Position numbers and translations under genes: made by a program. DNA of 59,025 nucleotides from an uncultured Clostridia bacterium (GTDB taxonomy: Bacteria > Bacillota > Clostridia > Christensenellales > Borkfalkiaceae). Shown piece after piece: positions 14,885 to 24,033 of this stretch. The notes below the pieces were generated by a model, which searched no databases, was not told the origin of the DNA, and saw nothing but the letters and a program-made list of their open reading frames with translations. How positions within the stretch are numbered: position 1 is the first letter of the stretch; every line of letters begins with the position of its first letter. Location of the stretch: NCBI GenBank assembly GCA_947627565.1, contig CANQWO010000008.1:1-59025 (forward strand). The letters run 5' to 3'.

Positions 14885-17806
14885 TTATTTTATTTTAATT
14901 GTTTTGATTTCAAAGGGGCGGAACGTAAGGCGCAGTTCGTCGCCCTCTCCGAGCGAGCCCGTCTCTTCCTCGAGGAGGTCGCAGGCGAAAAAGCGGTAGG
15001 CGCGGCGGAAGGAAAGCACCGCCGTCGTGTGCGCGCGCTCACATTCATAGAGCCGTAGCACGACGCCCTCGCCGCGGTCTGCGAATTTGATCGTTTCGCA
15101 GACGATCCCGCTCTGGGAGATCCCGACGAGAGGACTGCGGAGCGTATACGGCGTTCGCACGGGGCGGATGTTCATCGCCTCGGCGGGGCGCACGACGTTC
15201 TCCGCCGAAAAACTTCCCCGGTGCGGATAGAGGGCATAGCTGAACCGAAGGACGCCCTTTCCGCCCGTTTGGTCGGGGTGGGAACCGCTCTTGGCGAGGG
15301 TGAGCGAGAGCGTCCCCTCCTCGCAGGCGACTCCGTATTTGCAGTCGTTGAAGAGCGCGACGCCGAAGTTGGTCTCCGAGAGATCGGACCACTTGTGGTT
15401 GCAGGTCTCGAACATCGCCTGTTCCCGGGAGGTGTTCCGATACACGGAGCGCTCGATGTGTCCGAATTGGATCTGGCTCTTGTAGGTCGGCGCGATGAGG
15501 TCGGTCGGGAAGTAGACGCGCAGCAGGCCGTGATCTTCGCGGAAGTCCGCCTTGTTCTCAAAGCGGATCATCGGGTCGAAGGGGTTGAAGACGAGATCGC
15601 GGGTCAGAACGCTCTTGCCGAAGCGGTAGCGGCTACGGATGCGCAGTTCCAGCGCCCCTTCCGAGACGACTTCCTCCGAAAGGAATTGCACGGGCCGCTC
15701 CTTCAGCCGATAATCGGCGTCGATGTCCCAGTTGTCCCATTGATACGGGATATGCTCGCAGAATTTCATCTCGCCCAAGGGGCCGCAGGCGATCTCTCTG
15801 CCGTCGACGATCAGCGACGAGATCGCGCCCTCCCGCACGGTCGCGCGGTAGAACGCCGTCTCCACCACGCCGTCCCGATAGATGAGCTGCCCCGCGGCGG
15901 AGATCTTTTGCCCCTTCCCGAACGCGGGGAAGGAAAAGCGGGCGAGCGTGCGCTTGTTGCCGTCGAAATCGGAATAGGTCTGCGGGCCGTCGTCGCACGC
16001 GAGCGTCTCCTCGCGCCCAAAGCCGAGGGTGTTCCAATAGTCCCCCTCCCCGCCGATCAGTTCCTCCAAGCGCGCGATGGCCGCGGCGTTTTGCCGCAGC
16101 GCGACCTCGTTGACTTCGTGGATACAGGTCCCGGGAAGAATGTCGTGGAATTGATTGAGCATCAGCGTGTCGTAGCATGCGTCCGTCGTCTGCTTCCACT
16201 CCCGTTTTCCGGCCGCGACGGAGACGAACTCCGCGTCGTGCAGGGCGGTCTCTAAGCGACGGTTGCGCGCTTTGATCTCGTGATACATGCTCAGCGTGCC
16301 GCGATGCAGTTCAAGATAGAGCTCGCCGCAGTATTTGGGAAGCTGTTTTTCGGAGAGACGCCGCATAAAGGCGGCCACCGTCGTATGGGCAACGCGGGCG
16401 CGGGGATCGTGGCGGCAGGTGCGGATCGCCTCGCGCACCATGTCGTCGGAGGGACCTCCCCCGCCGTCTCCGTATCCGTATGCGAGCAGGGCGCAGTCGT
16501 TGAGATGTTTCTCCTTCCGGCCGTTCAGCCGCGCGGCGACCGCCTTCGGGTCGGCGGGCGTGTGCGTGCTGTTGAAATGGACGAGCACATTGCTCCCGTC
16601 GATGCCCTGCCAGCGGAAGGCGTCATACGGAAACTCGTTCGTGTCGTTCCAACTCAGTTTTGTCGTCAAAAAGAACTCGATCCCCGCCTGCCGCATGATC
16701 TGAGGGAGCGCCGCGCTGTACCCGAAGGTATCGGGCAGCCAGAACACGTTTGCGTCGTAGCCGAGCTCCTCCCGCAAAAACCGCTTGCCCCGCACAAATT
16801 GGCGCACGAGCGCCTCCGCGCCGATGAGATTGCAATCGCATTCCACCCACGTCGCCCCGCCGGGTTCGAAGCGCCCCTCGCGGACGAGCTCCTTGATTTC
16901 GCCGAAGAGCGCGGGGCTGTCGTGCTTGATCCAATCGAGGTAGAGCGCCGTGGAGAAGAAAAACGTATAATCGGGGTACCGTTTGAGAAGCGTGACGGCA
17001 TTCGAGACGGTGCGGAGCGCCTTTCTGCGGGTCTCCTCCACCGTCCACAGCCAGGCGGTATCGAGATGACTGTGCCCGATGATCCCCACATACGGCGCCC
17101 GTTCCCGCGGCACGATGTGCGAGAAACAGGTCTCGATGCGGCCGTTGACCGCGGCGAGCACTTCCTCGTCGGGCGCCTCCTGCGCCATGGGGAGGGCGCA
17201 ATACAGGTCTTCATAGAGCCGATAGAGATCCTCTTTCAGCGGATCGCCCTCCTCCGCCGTTTGGAAGAGCCCGCCCAAAAATTTGAGGTTCTCCAAAAAC
17301 CGCTTGAGCTGATTGCGCATCCGCACGAGATAGATCCCGCGGAACGTTCTCTCCCCCTCGAGCGATCGCAGAGAAAATGTGTGGGCGGATTGATAGGGCA
17401 TCGTGCCCGCGATGGGATGGGAAGCATAGGCCTCGACGCGCACCTCGTCGCCCTCGCAAACGTCGCCGAAGGGGACGAAGCGGTGCGGCCGAAATTCCTC
17501 TTCCTGCGCATTGCGCACCCAATCGGTCATGCCGCGGGGCACGCCGTTGACATAGATGAGATTTTCCACGCCGCCGTCGTCGCATTCGAGAAAGACGTCT
17601 TCCCCGTGCGCGGGCATGCGGAAACAAAAGACGGCATACGCAAACGGCGCGCCCCATGTATCGCCGGGGTTCATCGCGCGCGCGCCCTGCTCCGTCTCCT
17701 GCGTAACGGAAAGCGCGGTGCGGCTCTCCACGAGAAACGGGGCATAGACCCGTTCGAGCCTTGCAACTTTCGCGATCATGCGTTCGGTCTGTTTGGGATT
17801 TATCAT
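14885..17806 (-). CDS. Alpha-mannosidase, GH38
   Basis: A 973-residue Zn-dependent exo-alpha-mannosidase. The catalytic domain shows GHSHLDTAWLWTVEETRRK (metal ligands His and Asp) at about residue 255 and FWLPDTFGYSAALPQIM, where the Asp is the expected nucleophile. The C-terminal beta-sandwich domains run to the end. No signal peptide, so it acts on oligosaccharides taken into the cytoplasm. The start at 17806 is set by GAGGAGG; a GH38-type N-terminal helical bundle (KQTERMIAKVARLER) follows. It lies 99 bases after the GH84 gene, probably co-transcribed. Together they fit trimming of N-glycan-like material. Confidence 0.93.
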   Translation of the reverse strand: MINPKQTERMIAKVARLERVYAPFLVESRTALSVTQETEQGARAMNPGDTWGAPFAYAVFCFRMPAHGEDVFLECDDGGVENLIYVNGVPRGMTDWVRNAQEEEFRPHRFVPFGDVCEGDEVRVEAYASHPIAGTMPYQSAHTFSLRSLEGERTFRGIYLVRMRNQLKRFLENLKFLGGLFQTAEEGDPLKEDLYRLYEDLYCALPMAQEAPDEEVLAAVNGRIETCFSHIVPRERAPYVGIIGHSHLDTAWLWTVEETRRKALRTVSNAVTLLKRYPDYTFFFSTALYLDWIKHDSPALFGEIKELVREGRFEPGGATWVECDCNLIGAEALVRQFVRGKRFLREELGYDANVFWLPDTFGYSAALPQIMRQAGIEFFLTTKLSWNDTNEFPYDAFRWQGIDGSNVLVHFNSTHTPADPKAVAARLNGRKEKHLNDCALLAYGYGDGGGGPSDDMVREAIRTCRHDPRARVAHTTVAAFMRRLSEKQLPKYCGELYLELHRGTLSMYHEIKARNRRLETALHDAEFVSVAAGKREWKQTTDACYDTLMLNQFHDILPGTCIHEVNEVALRQNAAAIARLEELIGGEGDYWNTLGFGREETLACDDGPQTYSDFDGNKRTLARFSFPAFGKGQKISAAGQLIYRDGVVETAFYRATVREGAISSLIVDGREIACGPLGEMKFCEHIPYQWDNWDIDADYRLKERPVQFLSEEVVSEGALELRIRSRYRFGKSVLTRDLVFNPFDPMIRFENKADFREDHGLLRVYFPTDLIAPTYKSQIQFGHIERSVYRNTSREQAMFETCNHKWSDLSETNFGVALFNDCKYGVACEEGTLSLTLAKSGSHPDQTGGKGVLRFSYALYPHRGSFSAENVVRPAEAMNIRPVRTPYTLRSPLVGISQSGIVCETIKFADRGEGVVLRLYECERAHTTAVLSFRRAYRFFACDLLEEETGSLGEGDELRLTFRPFEIKTIKIK

Positions 17807-17905
17807 GCGCTCCTCCTCGGATCGCCTCTTCGGCAACCGCATCCGCTCATTGGCGTTTGTTCTATAAGTCTATCTGTTTTATTTGTCGTCCGCGCCGCAC
17901 TGCGG

Positions 17906-19393
17906 TCACGGCATCCGCTCCGTCTCCCAATAAACAGGTCTCTCTTGGAAGGTGATATCCCGCTCCCCTCTCGCCGCAAGATAGCGGAGCAAGCTCTGAT
18001 CCGCCGTGCGAAGGGGAAGCGCCTCCATCGCGCGCAGAAGATCGGCGACCGGTCTCCCCGCCCGCATCGCGCGGTAGAGCGCGCACTCCGCCTCTCCCCA
18101 GCGGAACAGCGGCTCCAATTCCGCCGCAAGTTCCCGCCTGCACTGCTTGGGAAGCTCCCGCACCGTGCGCTCGTAGCGCGCATAGTAGCCGTCGAGAAAC
18201 GCCCAATCCTCCGCCGCAAAGCGGGCCTCGTTGCCGGGATAGCGGCGAAGCACGGACGAACGGTTCAGATCGGCGAAAAAGCGCGCCTCGGGCGACGCGC
18301 CGAGCTGCTCCTCCACCGCCCGTTGGTAGGCGCGTTCTTCGTCGTATCGCGCGGGGTCCCACATCCACTCCGCCGCGGCCGCGAGCGCGATCTTACTGCA
18401 TTCCCAGAGGGCGGAGGGGTTGACGACGCAGCCGTCGTGATAGGCGGCGATCCGCCGCGTGCGGTTGCATACGGCGTCCATATACACCCGTTTCTTGGGT
18501 TCGTAATCGTTGACGGGATAGTTGTCCCAAAGGATCAGGCGATGTCCGTAGTCCTCTTTCGCCTCGCGGCAATCCCGCTCGGGAATGGCTTCGGCGACCG
18601 TGTTGTAGCCCGTCCAGAACACGCGGATATCTTCATCGAGATCCTGCTTCACGGCGCGGCGGTAAGGGGTATCCGTGTTGCGGAAATAGTCGGTGGGGCA
18701 AAAGACGAGCGCGTCGCGATGGTCCAGACGGCGGTTGACAAAGTTCGCCGCATAGCACTGCGCCTCGCCCGCGGAGGAAAATTTCAGGCCGTCCTCCTCG
18801 GAGAGTTCCGGCGGGATGTCGTCGAACAGCAGCGCGAAGTCCTCTGCGCCGACGGCCCGGATCTGTTCGAATTTCTTCATCAGCAGGGCGTAGTCCTCTT
18901 CCTTGGAAAAACAAAAATCCTTCCCCGGACTGAGGCAGAAATAGAAGGCGATGCCAAGCGCTTTTGCCTCGGAGATCAGTTCCGAAAGCGGCTTCAAGAG
19001 CGCTTCCGGGTATGCTTCCCGCCACAGGTCGCGGTGATAGAGATCGTCCTTCGGGGCATAAAAATAGGCGTTCATGCGATGCTCCGCGAGAAACGCGAGG
19101 AGGTCCCTCCGCTGCCGCATGTCATACGGTCTGCCGTAGAATCCCTCGATCACGCCCCGAATGGCAAGGGCGGGCGCGTCTTCCGCTTCGCAGACGAGCG
19201 TCCCGCTTGCGTTTGTCAGCGATCCGAGCGCCCGTTCGGCATAGCGGCGGCCGCGCGGCGCGGAAAAAAACAGCTCCGCCGTGCCGTCCGCGCGAACGGC
19301 GAGCCGATACGCCTCCTCCCCCATCTCGCATGGCGTATACTTCGTATTTGTGACCTTGACCCGCGTATTTCGCGTCAGAAATTCTTTGAACAT
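17906..19393 (-). CDS. Beta-N-acetylglucosaminidase, GH84 (O-GlcNAcase type)
   Basis: A 495-residue enzyme with the GH84 hallmark IRGVIEGFYGRPYD at about residue 80 and FALLFDDIP with the paired catalytic Asp residues at about 200. It has the family's N-terminal alpha/beta domain but lacks the C-terminal binding modules of secreted clostridial NagJ and has no signal peptide. It should therefore cleave beta-GlcNAc ends of imported glycans in the cytoplasm. The start at 19393 (MFKEFL) has a modest GGGGAA site. It has its own promoter (19442-19470) and leads into the GH38 gene. Confidence 0.9.
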   Translation of the reverse strand: MFKEFLTRNTRVKVTNTKYTPCEMGEEAYRLAVRADGTAELFFSAPRGRRYAERALGSLTNASGTLVCEAEDAPALAIRGVIEGFYGRPYDMRQRRDLLAFLAEHRMNAYFYAPKDDLYHRDLWREAYPEALLKPLSELISEAKALGIAFYFCLSPGKDFCFSKEEDYALLMKKFEQIRAVGAEDFALLFDDIPPELSEEDGLKFSSAGEAQCYAANFVNRRLDHRDALVFCPTDYFRNTDTPYRRAVKQDLDEDIRVFWTGYNTVAEAIPERDCREAKEDYGHRLILWDNYPVNDYEPKKRVYMDAVCNRTRRIAAYHDGCVVNPSALWECSKIALAAAAEWMWDPARYDEERAYQRAVEEQLGASPEARFFADLNRSSVLRRYPGNEARFAAEDWAFLDGYYARYERTVRELPKQCRRELAAELEPLFRWGEAECALYRAMRAGRPVADLLRAMEALPLRTADQSLLRYLAARGERDITFQERPVYWETERMP

Positions 19394-19441
19394 GGTATTC
19401 CCCGATGATCTCACACCATTTCGTCGTTAAATTTTTTTCGA

Positions 19442-19470
19442 ATTATACCATAAAAACGGCGCCGCCGCAA
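19442..19470 (-). promoter_or_regulatory. Promoter of GH84-GH38 unit
   Basis: TTGCGG (19465-19470), 17-base spacer, TATAAT (19442-19447) with an extended TGG before the -10. TTTCCGAAAAATTCTC just upstream of the -35 resembles the A/T element at the other glycan promoters. Confidence 0.7.
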
Positions 19471-19534
19471 CATCTTTCCGAAAAATTCTCAGCGGCAGAA
19501 TGCGAACGGCGATTTCGACAAGTTCTCTTCATAT

Positions 19535-19573
19535 AAAATACACCCGCAAAGCCTCTGACTTTTGGGGTGCATT
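19535..19573 (-). terminator. Terminator after aldose epimerase gene
   Basis: Hairpin TGCACCC/GGGTGTA with an inner CAAAAG/CTTTG pairing, followed by TTTTAT on the minus strand, about 37 bases after the stop codon. Confidence 0.65.
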
Positions 19574-19609
19574 TCGCGGAAATTTTACCATTCGGCGCGT
19601 CCGTCCCGG

Positions 19610-20449
19610 TCAAAAATAGGTGACCGTCTGCACAAGGCGGGCCGAAGCGCCCGGCGCCAGCCGCACAACGCCCCGTTTGGCTTCAAATTCCAAGCGCTCG
19701 CCGACGGTATCGGGCAGGTTCAGCCACGGCTCGATGCAGATCATATCCGCATTCTCCGGCTTCCACAAGAGCAGATTCCCGAAGCCCGAATAGTCCGCCT
19801 CGGCAAGGGCGCCGCGGTGCGCGGAGAACAGCGTGACCTTGTGCGATTGGAGCCCCGAAAAGATGACCGTGTTCCCGCCGCGAAACAGCGTTTCGTTGAG
19901 ATAGAGCTCTTTGCCCATACCCATGTCCGCGATCTCCCCCGTCAAGAGCCCGTCACCGTCATGCAGGAGCGCCCGAAAACGCTCCTCCTTTTGGAAGACA
20001 AGAAAATGCTCCCCGATGGGCTCCGTGAGCGCATAGGAGAGGTGTCCGCCGCAGGAAAACGGCAGTTCGATCTTGCCGCGGTTGGTGATCTCATAGCAAA
20101 TTTCGAGCAGATTGCCGCGCAATTCGTAAGTTACGGCAAACGCAAAGGAGAACGGATAGACCTTCCGCGTCTCTTCGGAATCGAACAGGACGAGCCGCAC
20201 GGCGTTTTCACGCAGTTCCTCGACCGTAAACACGCTCCCGCGCGCAAATCCGTGCTTGGCGAGGGGATAGCGTTTGCCGCCGACGACCATGCCGCAATTG
20301 CCGCATACGGGAAAAAGGACGGGGGCATGTCCGGCCCACGCGCCCGTCTCGTTCTGCCAAAGGCGCTCCCGGCCGCAATGCCGCAAGCGGATGAGTTCCG
20401 CCCCGCGCGCATCGATCTCGGCCGTAATATGATCGCTCCGAATCTCCAT
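19610..20449 (-). CDS. Aldose 1-epimerase-like protein (galactose mutarotase fold)
   Basis: A 279-residue protein of the LacX/GalM-like mutarotase group: early E.RGAELIRL, HGFARGSVF with a conserved His, GGHLSYALTE with the second catalytic-type His, and a C-terminal CIEPWLNLPD with the acid. It interconverts anomers of free sugars or hexose phosphates in the cytoplasm. The start at 20449 has a strong AGGAGG; further upstream residues are Arg-rich and not real. It lies ten bases after the second nanE and is in the GH31-nanE transcription unit. Confidence 0.88.
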   Translation of the reverse strand: MEIRSDHITAEIDARGAELIRLRHCGRERLWQNETGAWAGHAPVLFPVCGNCGMVVGGKRYPLAKHGFARGSVFTVEELRENAVRLVLFDSEETRKVYPFSFAFAVTYELRGNLLEICYEITNRGKIELPFSCGGHLSYALTEPIGEHFLVFQKEERFRALLHDGDGLLTGEIADMGMGKELYLNETLFRGGNTVIFSGLQSHKVTLFSAHRGALAEADYSGFGNLLLWKPENADMICIEPWLNLPDTVGERLEFEAKRGVVRLAPGASARLVQTVTYF

Positions 20450-20459
20450 GTCCCCCTCC

Positions 20460-21173
20460 TCAGTCGGCCGCGGCCTTCGCGCGGAAGAGCGCGTGCGCCT
20501 CGATGGCATTCACGAATTGCCGCGTGATGTTCTGCGGCCGCGTGATGGCGCCGCCGATGATGATGTGGGAGACCCCGGCGTCGAGGATCTTTTGAAGTTC
20601 GCCCAACGACGTAATGCCCCCCTCGGCGACCACGGTCGCATTCCGGACCGCGCCGAGCAGCGTCGTGCAAAATTCCGCGTCGGGAATGGACACGCCCGCC
20701 GTCTCCGCCGTGTAGCTGCGCAACGTCGTCGAGACGTAATCGAATCCCAGCGCGTCGGCGGCAAGGGCGTCGTCGAGCGTCGCGATGTCGGCCATGAGCG
20801 CCTTTTCGCTGTGATCGCGGACATACGCCACGAGCTCTTCCACCGTCGTCCCGCCCGGGCGCGGCCGCAACGTCGCGTCGAGGGCAATGACGTCGCACTT
20901 CGAATCCACAAGCGCCTTGATCTCCTTGCGCGTGGGCGTGATATAGACGGGCGAATCGGCGTATTCGCGCTTGATGAGCCCGATGATGGGCAGTTCTCCG
21001 CCCAAAATGAGGTGGATGGCATTGATATCGCGCACGGTATTGGCGCGGATGCCGACCGCTCCGCCGATCATGGCGGCTTTCGCCATCTTCGGAATGGTAT
21101 CTCCTCCGTAAAGCGGTTCGTTTTTGAGCGCTTGACAGGAGACAACGAGCCCCTTGGGTATGATCTGTTTCAT
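20460..21173 (-). CDS. nanE: N-acetylmannosamine-6-phosphate 2-epimerase, copy 2
   Basis: A 237-residue NanE paralogue with the same landmarks: GLVVSCQALKNEPLYGG, GGAVGIRANT, LPIIGLIKREYADSPVYITP with the catalytic Lys, VIALDAT, VSTTLRSYT and VAEGGI. It is clearly diverged from the copy at 13979-14665, so it is not a recent duplication. It follows the GH31 gene and precedes the aldose epimerase. The two copies are under different promoters and may serve different substrates or conditions. Confidence 0.95.
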   Translation of the reverse strand: MKQIIPKGLVVSCQALKNEPLYGGDTIPKMAKAAMIGGAVGIRANTVRDINAIHLILGGELPIIGLIKREYADSPVYITPTRKEIKALVDSKCDVIALDATLRPRPGGTTVEELVAYVRDHSEKALMADIATLDDALAADALGFDYVSTTLRSYTAETAGVSIPDAEFCTTLLGAVRNATVVAEGGITSLGELQKILDAGVSHIIIGGAITRPQNITRQFVNAIEAHALFRAKAAAD

Positions 21174-21221
21174 AACACTCTCCCTGACTTCGGCTTTTTG
21201 CGCGAATCCCGCTTTGTTCGG

Positions 21222-23192
21222 TTACTTGTCGTAGATCTTATCCCTGCCGATGCGAAGCGTCTTATACGGCGTGAGATTTTTGTTCTTCTTGGCATAGCAT
21301 TCCCGCAGATTCCACATGAGCTGGATGCTGTTGCCGAGATCGTCTGCAAATTCATACCTCCCTTCGCCGCTGACGAGGAAGGTGAGCTCCGCATAGCCGT
21401 CGAGATGATTGCCCACATCGCTGCACAGCTTGCCGCCGCGCAGATTGAGCGCAACGCAGGCGTTCTCCCGCATGAAGACGGGGAGATGGTGTTCGTCGAG
21501 CCGGATCTCATGCCAGCCGCCGCCATAGAACGCGCCCGTATAGAAGTCATACCACTTGCCGCGAGGCAGGTAGACCTTGCGCGTCGCGACATAGTCGCGG
21601 AGCACGGGGGCGACCAGGAGCGCATTGCCCACCATAAACTCGTCTTCCATGCCGTATGTAGCGTCGTCTTCGGGAAATTCGAGGGCGAGGTGCCTCAAAA
21701 TGGGCACGCCCGTCTTGTTCCCCTCCCGCATGAGGTCGTAGAAATAGGGCATAAGATTGTAGTGCAGGAAGAACTGCTCGCGCAAGAGATCCAGGAGCGC
21801 CTCGTCCTTGTGATAGGCCGCGAGGTTCCAGGGGCTGCGGTCGTTGATCTTCCACGCGCCCGTGAAATCGCAGCGGTTGTTGGAGACGGGGTCGCTGTGC
21901 CACTGCATGATGGGCGCGAACGCCGCCGTCTGCACCGCGCGGAGATAGAGCTCCCTGCTCGGGAGATACCCCGAAAAGCCCGCAATGTCGAATCCCCACA
22001 TGCCGATGCCGGAAAAACCGGCCGACAGCCCCGCCTTGATGACGGAGCCGAACTCCTGCCAGGTGGATTCCTGGTCGCCCGCCCAGATCGCGGAGAATGC
22101 GGGGCTCTTCTGTCCGCCCGCACGCGAGAAGATGATGCCCTCGTCCCCGACGAACTTCGCAAACGCCTCGGTATAGAGCTCGGCATAGCGGTTCTGCCCC
22201 TCGAGGCCCGTCGTCCCGTCGCGGAACGTGACCGTCTGATCGTGGATAAATTCGCCGCCGTCCGTCTTGAATCCGTCTACCCCGAGGTCTTTCAGGTAGC
22301 GGAAGCGATTGAACCAATGCTCCGTGGCGACGGGATCGGTGTAGTCGGGCACCATGCTGCCCACGCACCATGTGTGCGGGATGGTATAGGGCGTGCCGTC
22401 CGCGTTCATGACGCATTCGCCGTGCTCCTTGACGTATTCGTTGTCGGAAATGCACTGCGCGACGTTGCAACGCGTCTCCATACAGGCGTCCTGCGCATAG
22501 ATGGGGACGATCCAGAGCAGCACGCGGATGCCGTCGGCGTGCAGCCCGTCGATGAGGTTGCGCGGATCGGGCCACGGCTCGGAGAAATGCATCTCGGAGA
22601 GCGCGGGCGCGCGGTCCCCCTCCTTGGGCGGGATGGAGCAGCCGTTAAAGAGATAGTGGGTGGTGAGATCGCTCCACGGCTCGATGACGAGGACGTTGTG
22701 CGGGAAATTCCACTTTTTGGTCAGCTCGCGCTGTTCCTCGACTTCGGCCTGCGTATGCCAGCGGTTGGCGCTCATCCAGGCGCCCAGCGCCCATTTGGGG
22801 AAGAGCCGCGGGAGCCCGACCAAGGTGCGGAACTGCGCCAAAATTTCCTTGGGCGTGCCCTCGAAATACCAGATGCCGGCATCCTCCCCCTTGCTTCCAT
22901 CACCGAACGTGATGGTCAGCTCGCCCTCCTTGCGGAAGTCGAAATCCACTTCGACATAGGTATCCACATACATTCCGAAGCCGTCGGGCGTGAGGAAGAA
23001 GGGCATGGAACAGTAGGTATATTCGCCCTGATAAAAGCATTTCTCGCGCACACGGGCGCGCACCAGCTTGCCCTTCTGGTTGACGCTATCGAACTTTTCG
23101 CCGAACCCGAAGACGGCGCGGTATTCGCGCGCCAGCGTGAGGGAATACCCCGTGTCCGTTTTTTTGATGTGACGGAAATTGATCTTTTTCAT
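21222..23192 (-). CDS. Alpha-glycosidase, GH31
   Basis: A 656-residue retaining alpha-glucosidase/xylosidase-family enzyme. The substrate-binding N-terminal sandwich is followed by the barrel with WALGAWMSANRW, the nucleophile segment LGVDGFKTDGGEF, and the acid/base segment WAGDQESTW; the C-terminal sandwich holds YDFYTGAFY. No signal peptide. It would remove terminal alpha-glucose-type sugars, such as glucose caps of high-mannose N-glycans, from imported chains; the exact substrate is inference. The start (23192, MKKINFRHI) has only a weak site. First gene of its operon. Confidence 0.92.
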   Translation of the reverse strand: MKKINFRHIKKTDTGYSLTLAREYRAVFGFGEKFDSVNQKGKLVRARVREKCFYQGEYTYCSMPFFLTPDGFGMYVDTYVEVDFDFRKEGELTITFGDGSKGEDAGIWYFEGTPKEILAQFRTLVGLPRLFPKWALGAWMSANRWHTQAEVEEQRELTKKWNFPHNVLVIEPWSDLTTHYLFNGCSIPPKEGDRAPALSEMHFSEPWPDPRNLIDGLHADGIRVLLWIVPIYAQDACMETRCNVAQCISDNEYVKEHGECVMNADGTPYTIPHTWCVGSMVPDYTDPVATEHWFNRFRYLKDLGVDGFKTDGGEFIHDQTVTFRDGTTGLEGQNRYAELYTEAFAKFVGDEGIIFSRAGGQKSPAFSAIWAGDQESTWQEFGSVIKAGLSAGFSGIGMWGFDIAGFSGYLPSRELYLRAVQTAAFAPIMQWHSDPVSNNRCDFTGAWKINDRSPWNLAAYHKDEALLDLLREQFFLHYNLMPYFYDLMREGNKTGVPILRHLALEFPEDDATYGMEDEFMVGNALLVAPVLRDYVATRKVYLPRGKWYDFYTGAFYGGGWHEIRLDEHHLPVFMRENACVALNLRGGKLCSDVGNHLDGYAELTFLVSGEGRYEFADDLGNSIQLMWNLRECYAKKNKNLTPYKTLRIGRDKIYDK

Positions 23193-23325
23193 ATAATCTT
23201 CGTTCTTTGGAAACGCCTCTCTTGCGGACGGAACACGCCGACCGATCGCGTTGCAGGGCCTTCCCTCGGGAAAATTTCCCAAAATCGGACACTGACAGAG
23301 GATAAAATGATACCTTTACAGTATT

Positions 23326-23354
23326 ATTGTACTCCTGAAAAGCGATTTCGTCAA
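23326..23354 (-). promoter_or_regulatory. Promoter of GH31-nanE-epimerase operon
   Basis: TTGACG (23349-23354), 17-base spacer, TACAAT (23326-23331). Next to the -35 lies TTTTTGAAAAAAATTTTT, nearly the same as at the DUF4127 promoter. Forty bases further up is the palindrome TTTATGAA-CTA-TTCATAAA (23394-23412), a possible operator. The leader is about 130 bases. Confidence 0.8.
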
Positions 23355-23534
23355 TACTTTTTGAAAAAAATTTTTATCGTTCATACAGATAACTTTATGA
23401 ACTATTCATAAAATTTCCTGAATTTTCTTTTGAAAAATCAATTATGAAAATTATTTTCTCTATTTTTGCGCTCCGGTGGAGAACGCCGAGGGCTTCGCCG
23501 TTTCCACTACGGAAGACATTTCTCCGACAAAGCA

Positions 23535-23563
23535 TTGCAAAAACGAAATTTTTGTGTTATACT
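23535..23563 (+). promoter_or_regulatory. Promoter of leader RNA copy 2
   Basis: TTGCAA (23535-23540), 17-base spacer, TATACT (23558-23563). As at copy 1, the start point falls at the first base pair of the leader helix. Confidence 0.75.
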
Positions 23564-23569
23564 GTTTGC

Positions 23570-23713
23570 GTCACACAAATTCAGTCAAAAAAGACGTAGT
23601 GCCCAAGGCATTACGTATCTCTCCATATTCGTCTTTTTTGGCTGATATCGGATTTGTGTGACAACAAAGGAGATACTGTGCAGGTGTGCTCCTTTGCGGG
23701 CACACTTTTTTTT
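23570..23713 (+). ncRNA. Structured leader RNA, putative riboswitch, copy 2
   Basis: Outer helix GTCACACAAAT (23570-23580) with 23652-23662; inner helix CAAAAAAGACG (23586-23596) with 23630-23640; small hairpin GTAGTGCC/GGCATTAC (23596-23614). GTATCTC (23615-23621) can pair with GAGATAC (23670-23676). Downstream, CAAAGGAG (23665-23672) with CTCCTTTG (23689-23696) forms an antiterminator that excludes the terminator GTGTGC/GCACAC (23684-23705) followed by eight Ts. The ribosome binding site follows at once. Same architecture as 1079-1214. Ligand unknown. Confidence 0.65.
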
Positions 23714-23727
23714 GGGAGGCAATAAAT

Positions 23728-24033
23728 ATGGCGGAATGGAATGAACAACAAATGCGAGAATCAATCATGAAATCGCGACATGAATGCGAAAGACAGTGGA
23801 AAGAAAACTTTGCGCAACGTTTACAGGCACTTTTTATCCAAAGAGGCATTTCCATAGAAATGGCGGCGGAGGTTGCCGAATGCAAGCCAGACCGTATCCG
23901 TACACTTTTGAAAGCGGAAGATTATCCGACCGTCGTCGAGATTTTACGATTCGATCTCCTTTGTTATGACGCCGATGAATTTTTGATGGGAGCACGGACG
24001 GCCGGATTCAGACACTTGTTTCACGGCTATTGA
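23728..24033 (+). CDS. Small putative DNA-binding protein
   Basis: A 101-residue protein with no family that I recognise. Residues 1-40 are charged and helical; residues 40-75 (GISIEMAAEVAECKPDRIRTLL) look like a diverged XRE-type helix-turn-helix. The C-terminus is hydrophobic/aromatic. GGGAGG precedes the ATG, directly after the terminator of the leader RNA, so its expression should depend on read-through of that leader. It lacks the rest of a prophage-like context. It stands alone on the plus strand among minus-strand operons. Confidence 0.75.
   Translation: MAEWNEQQMRESIMKSRHECERQWKENFAQRLQALFIQRGISIEMAAEVAECKPDRIRTLLKAEDYPTVVEILRFDLLCYDADEFLMGARTAGFRHLFHGY

Noticed and set aside
14885-23192. 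Secreted glycosidases
   Set aside because: GH38, GH84 and GH31 all lack signal peptides, so they are taken as cytoplasmic.
23476-23661. 61-codon plus-strand frame across the leader RNA
   Set aside because: It crosses the promoter and leader helices, has no ribosome binding site, and ends inside the structured RNA.
23570-23662. Long inverted repeat as integron attC site or insertion-sequence end
   Set aside because: No integrase or transposase nearby, no core sites; promoter and terminator placement fits an RNA leader better.
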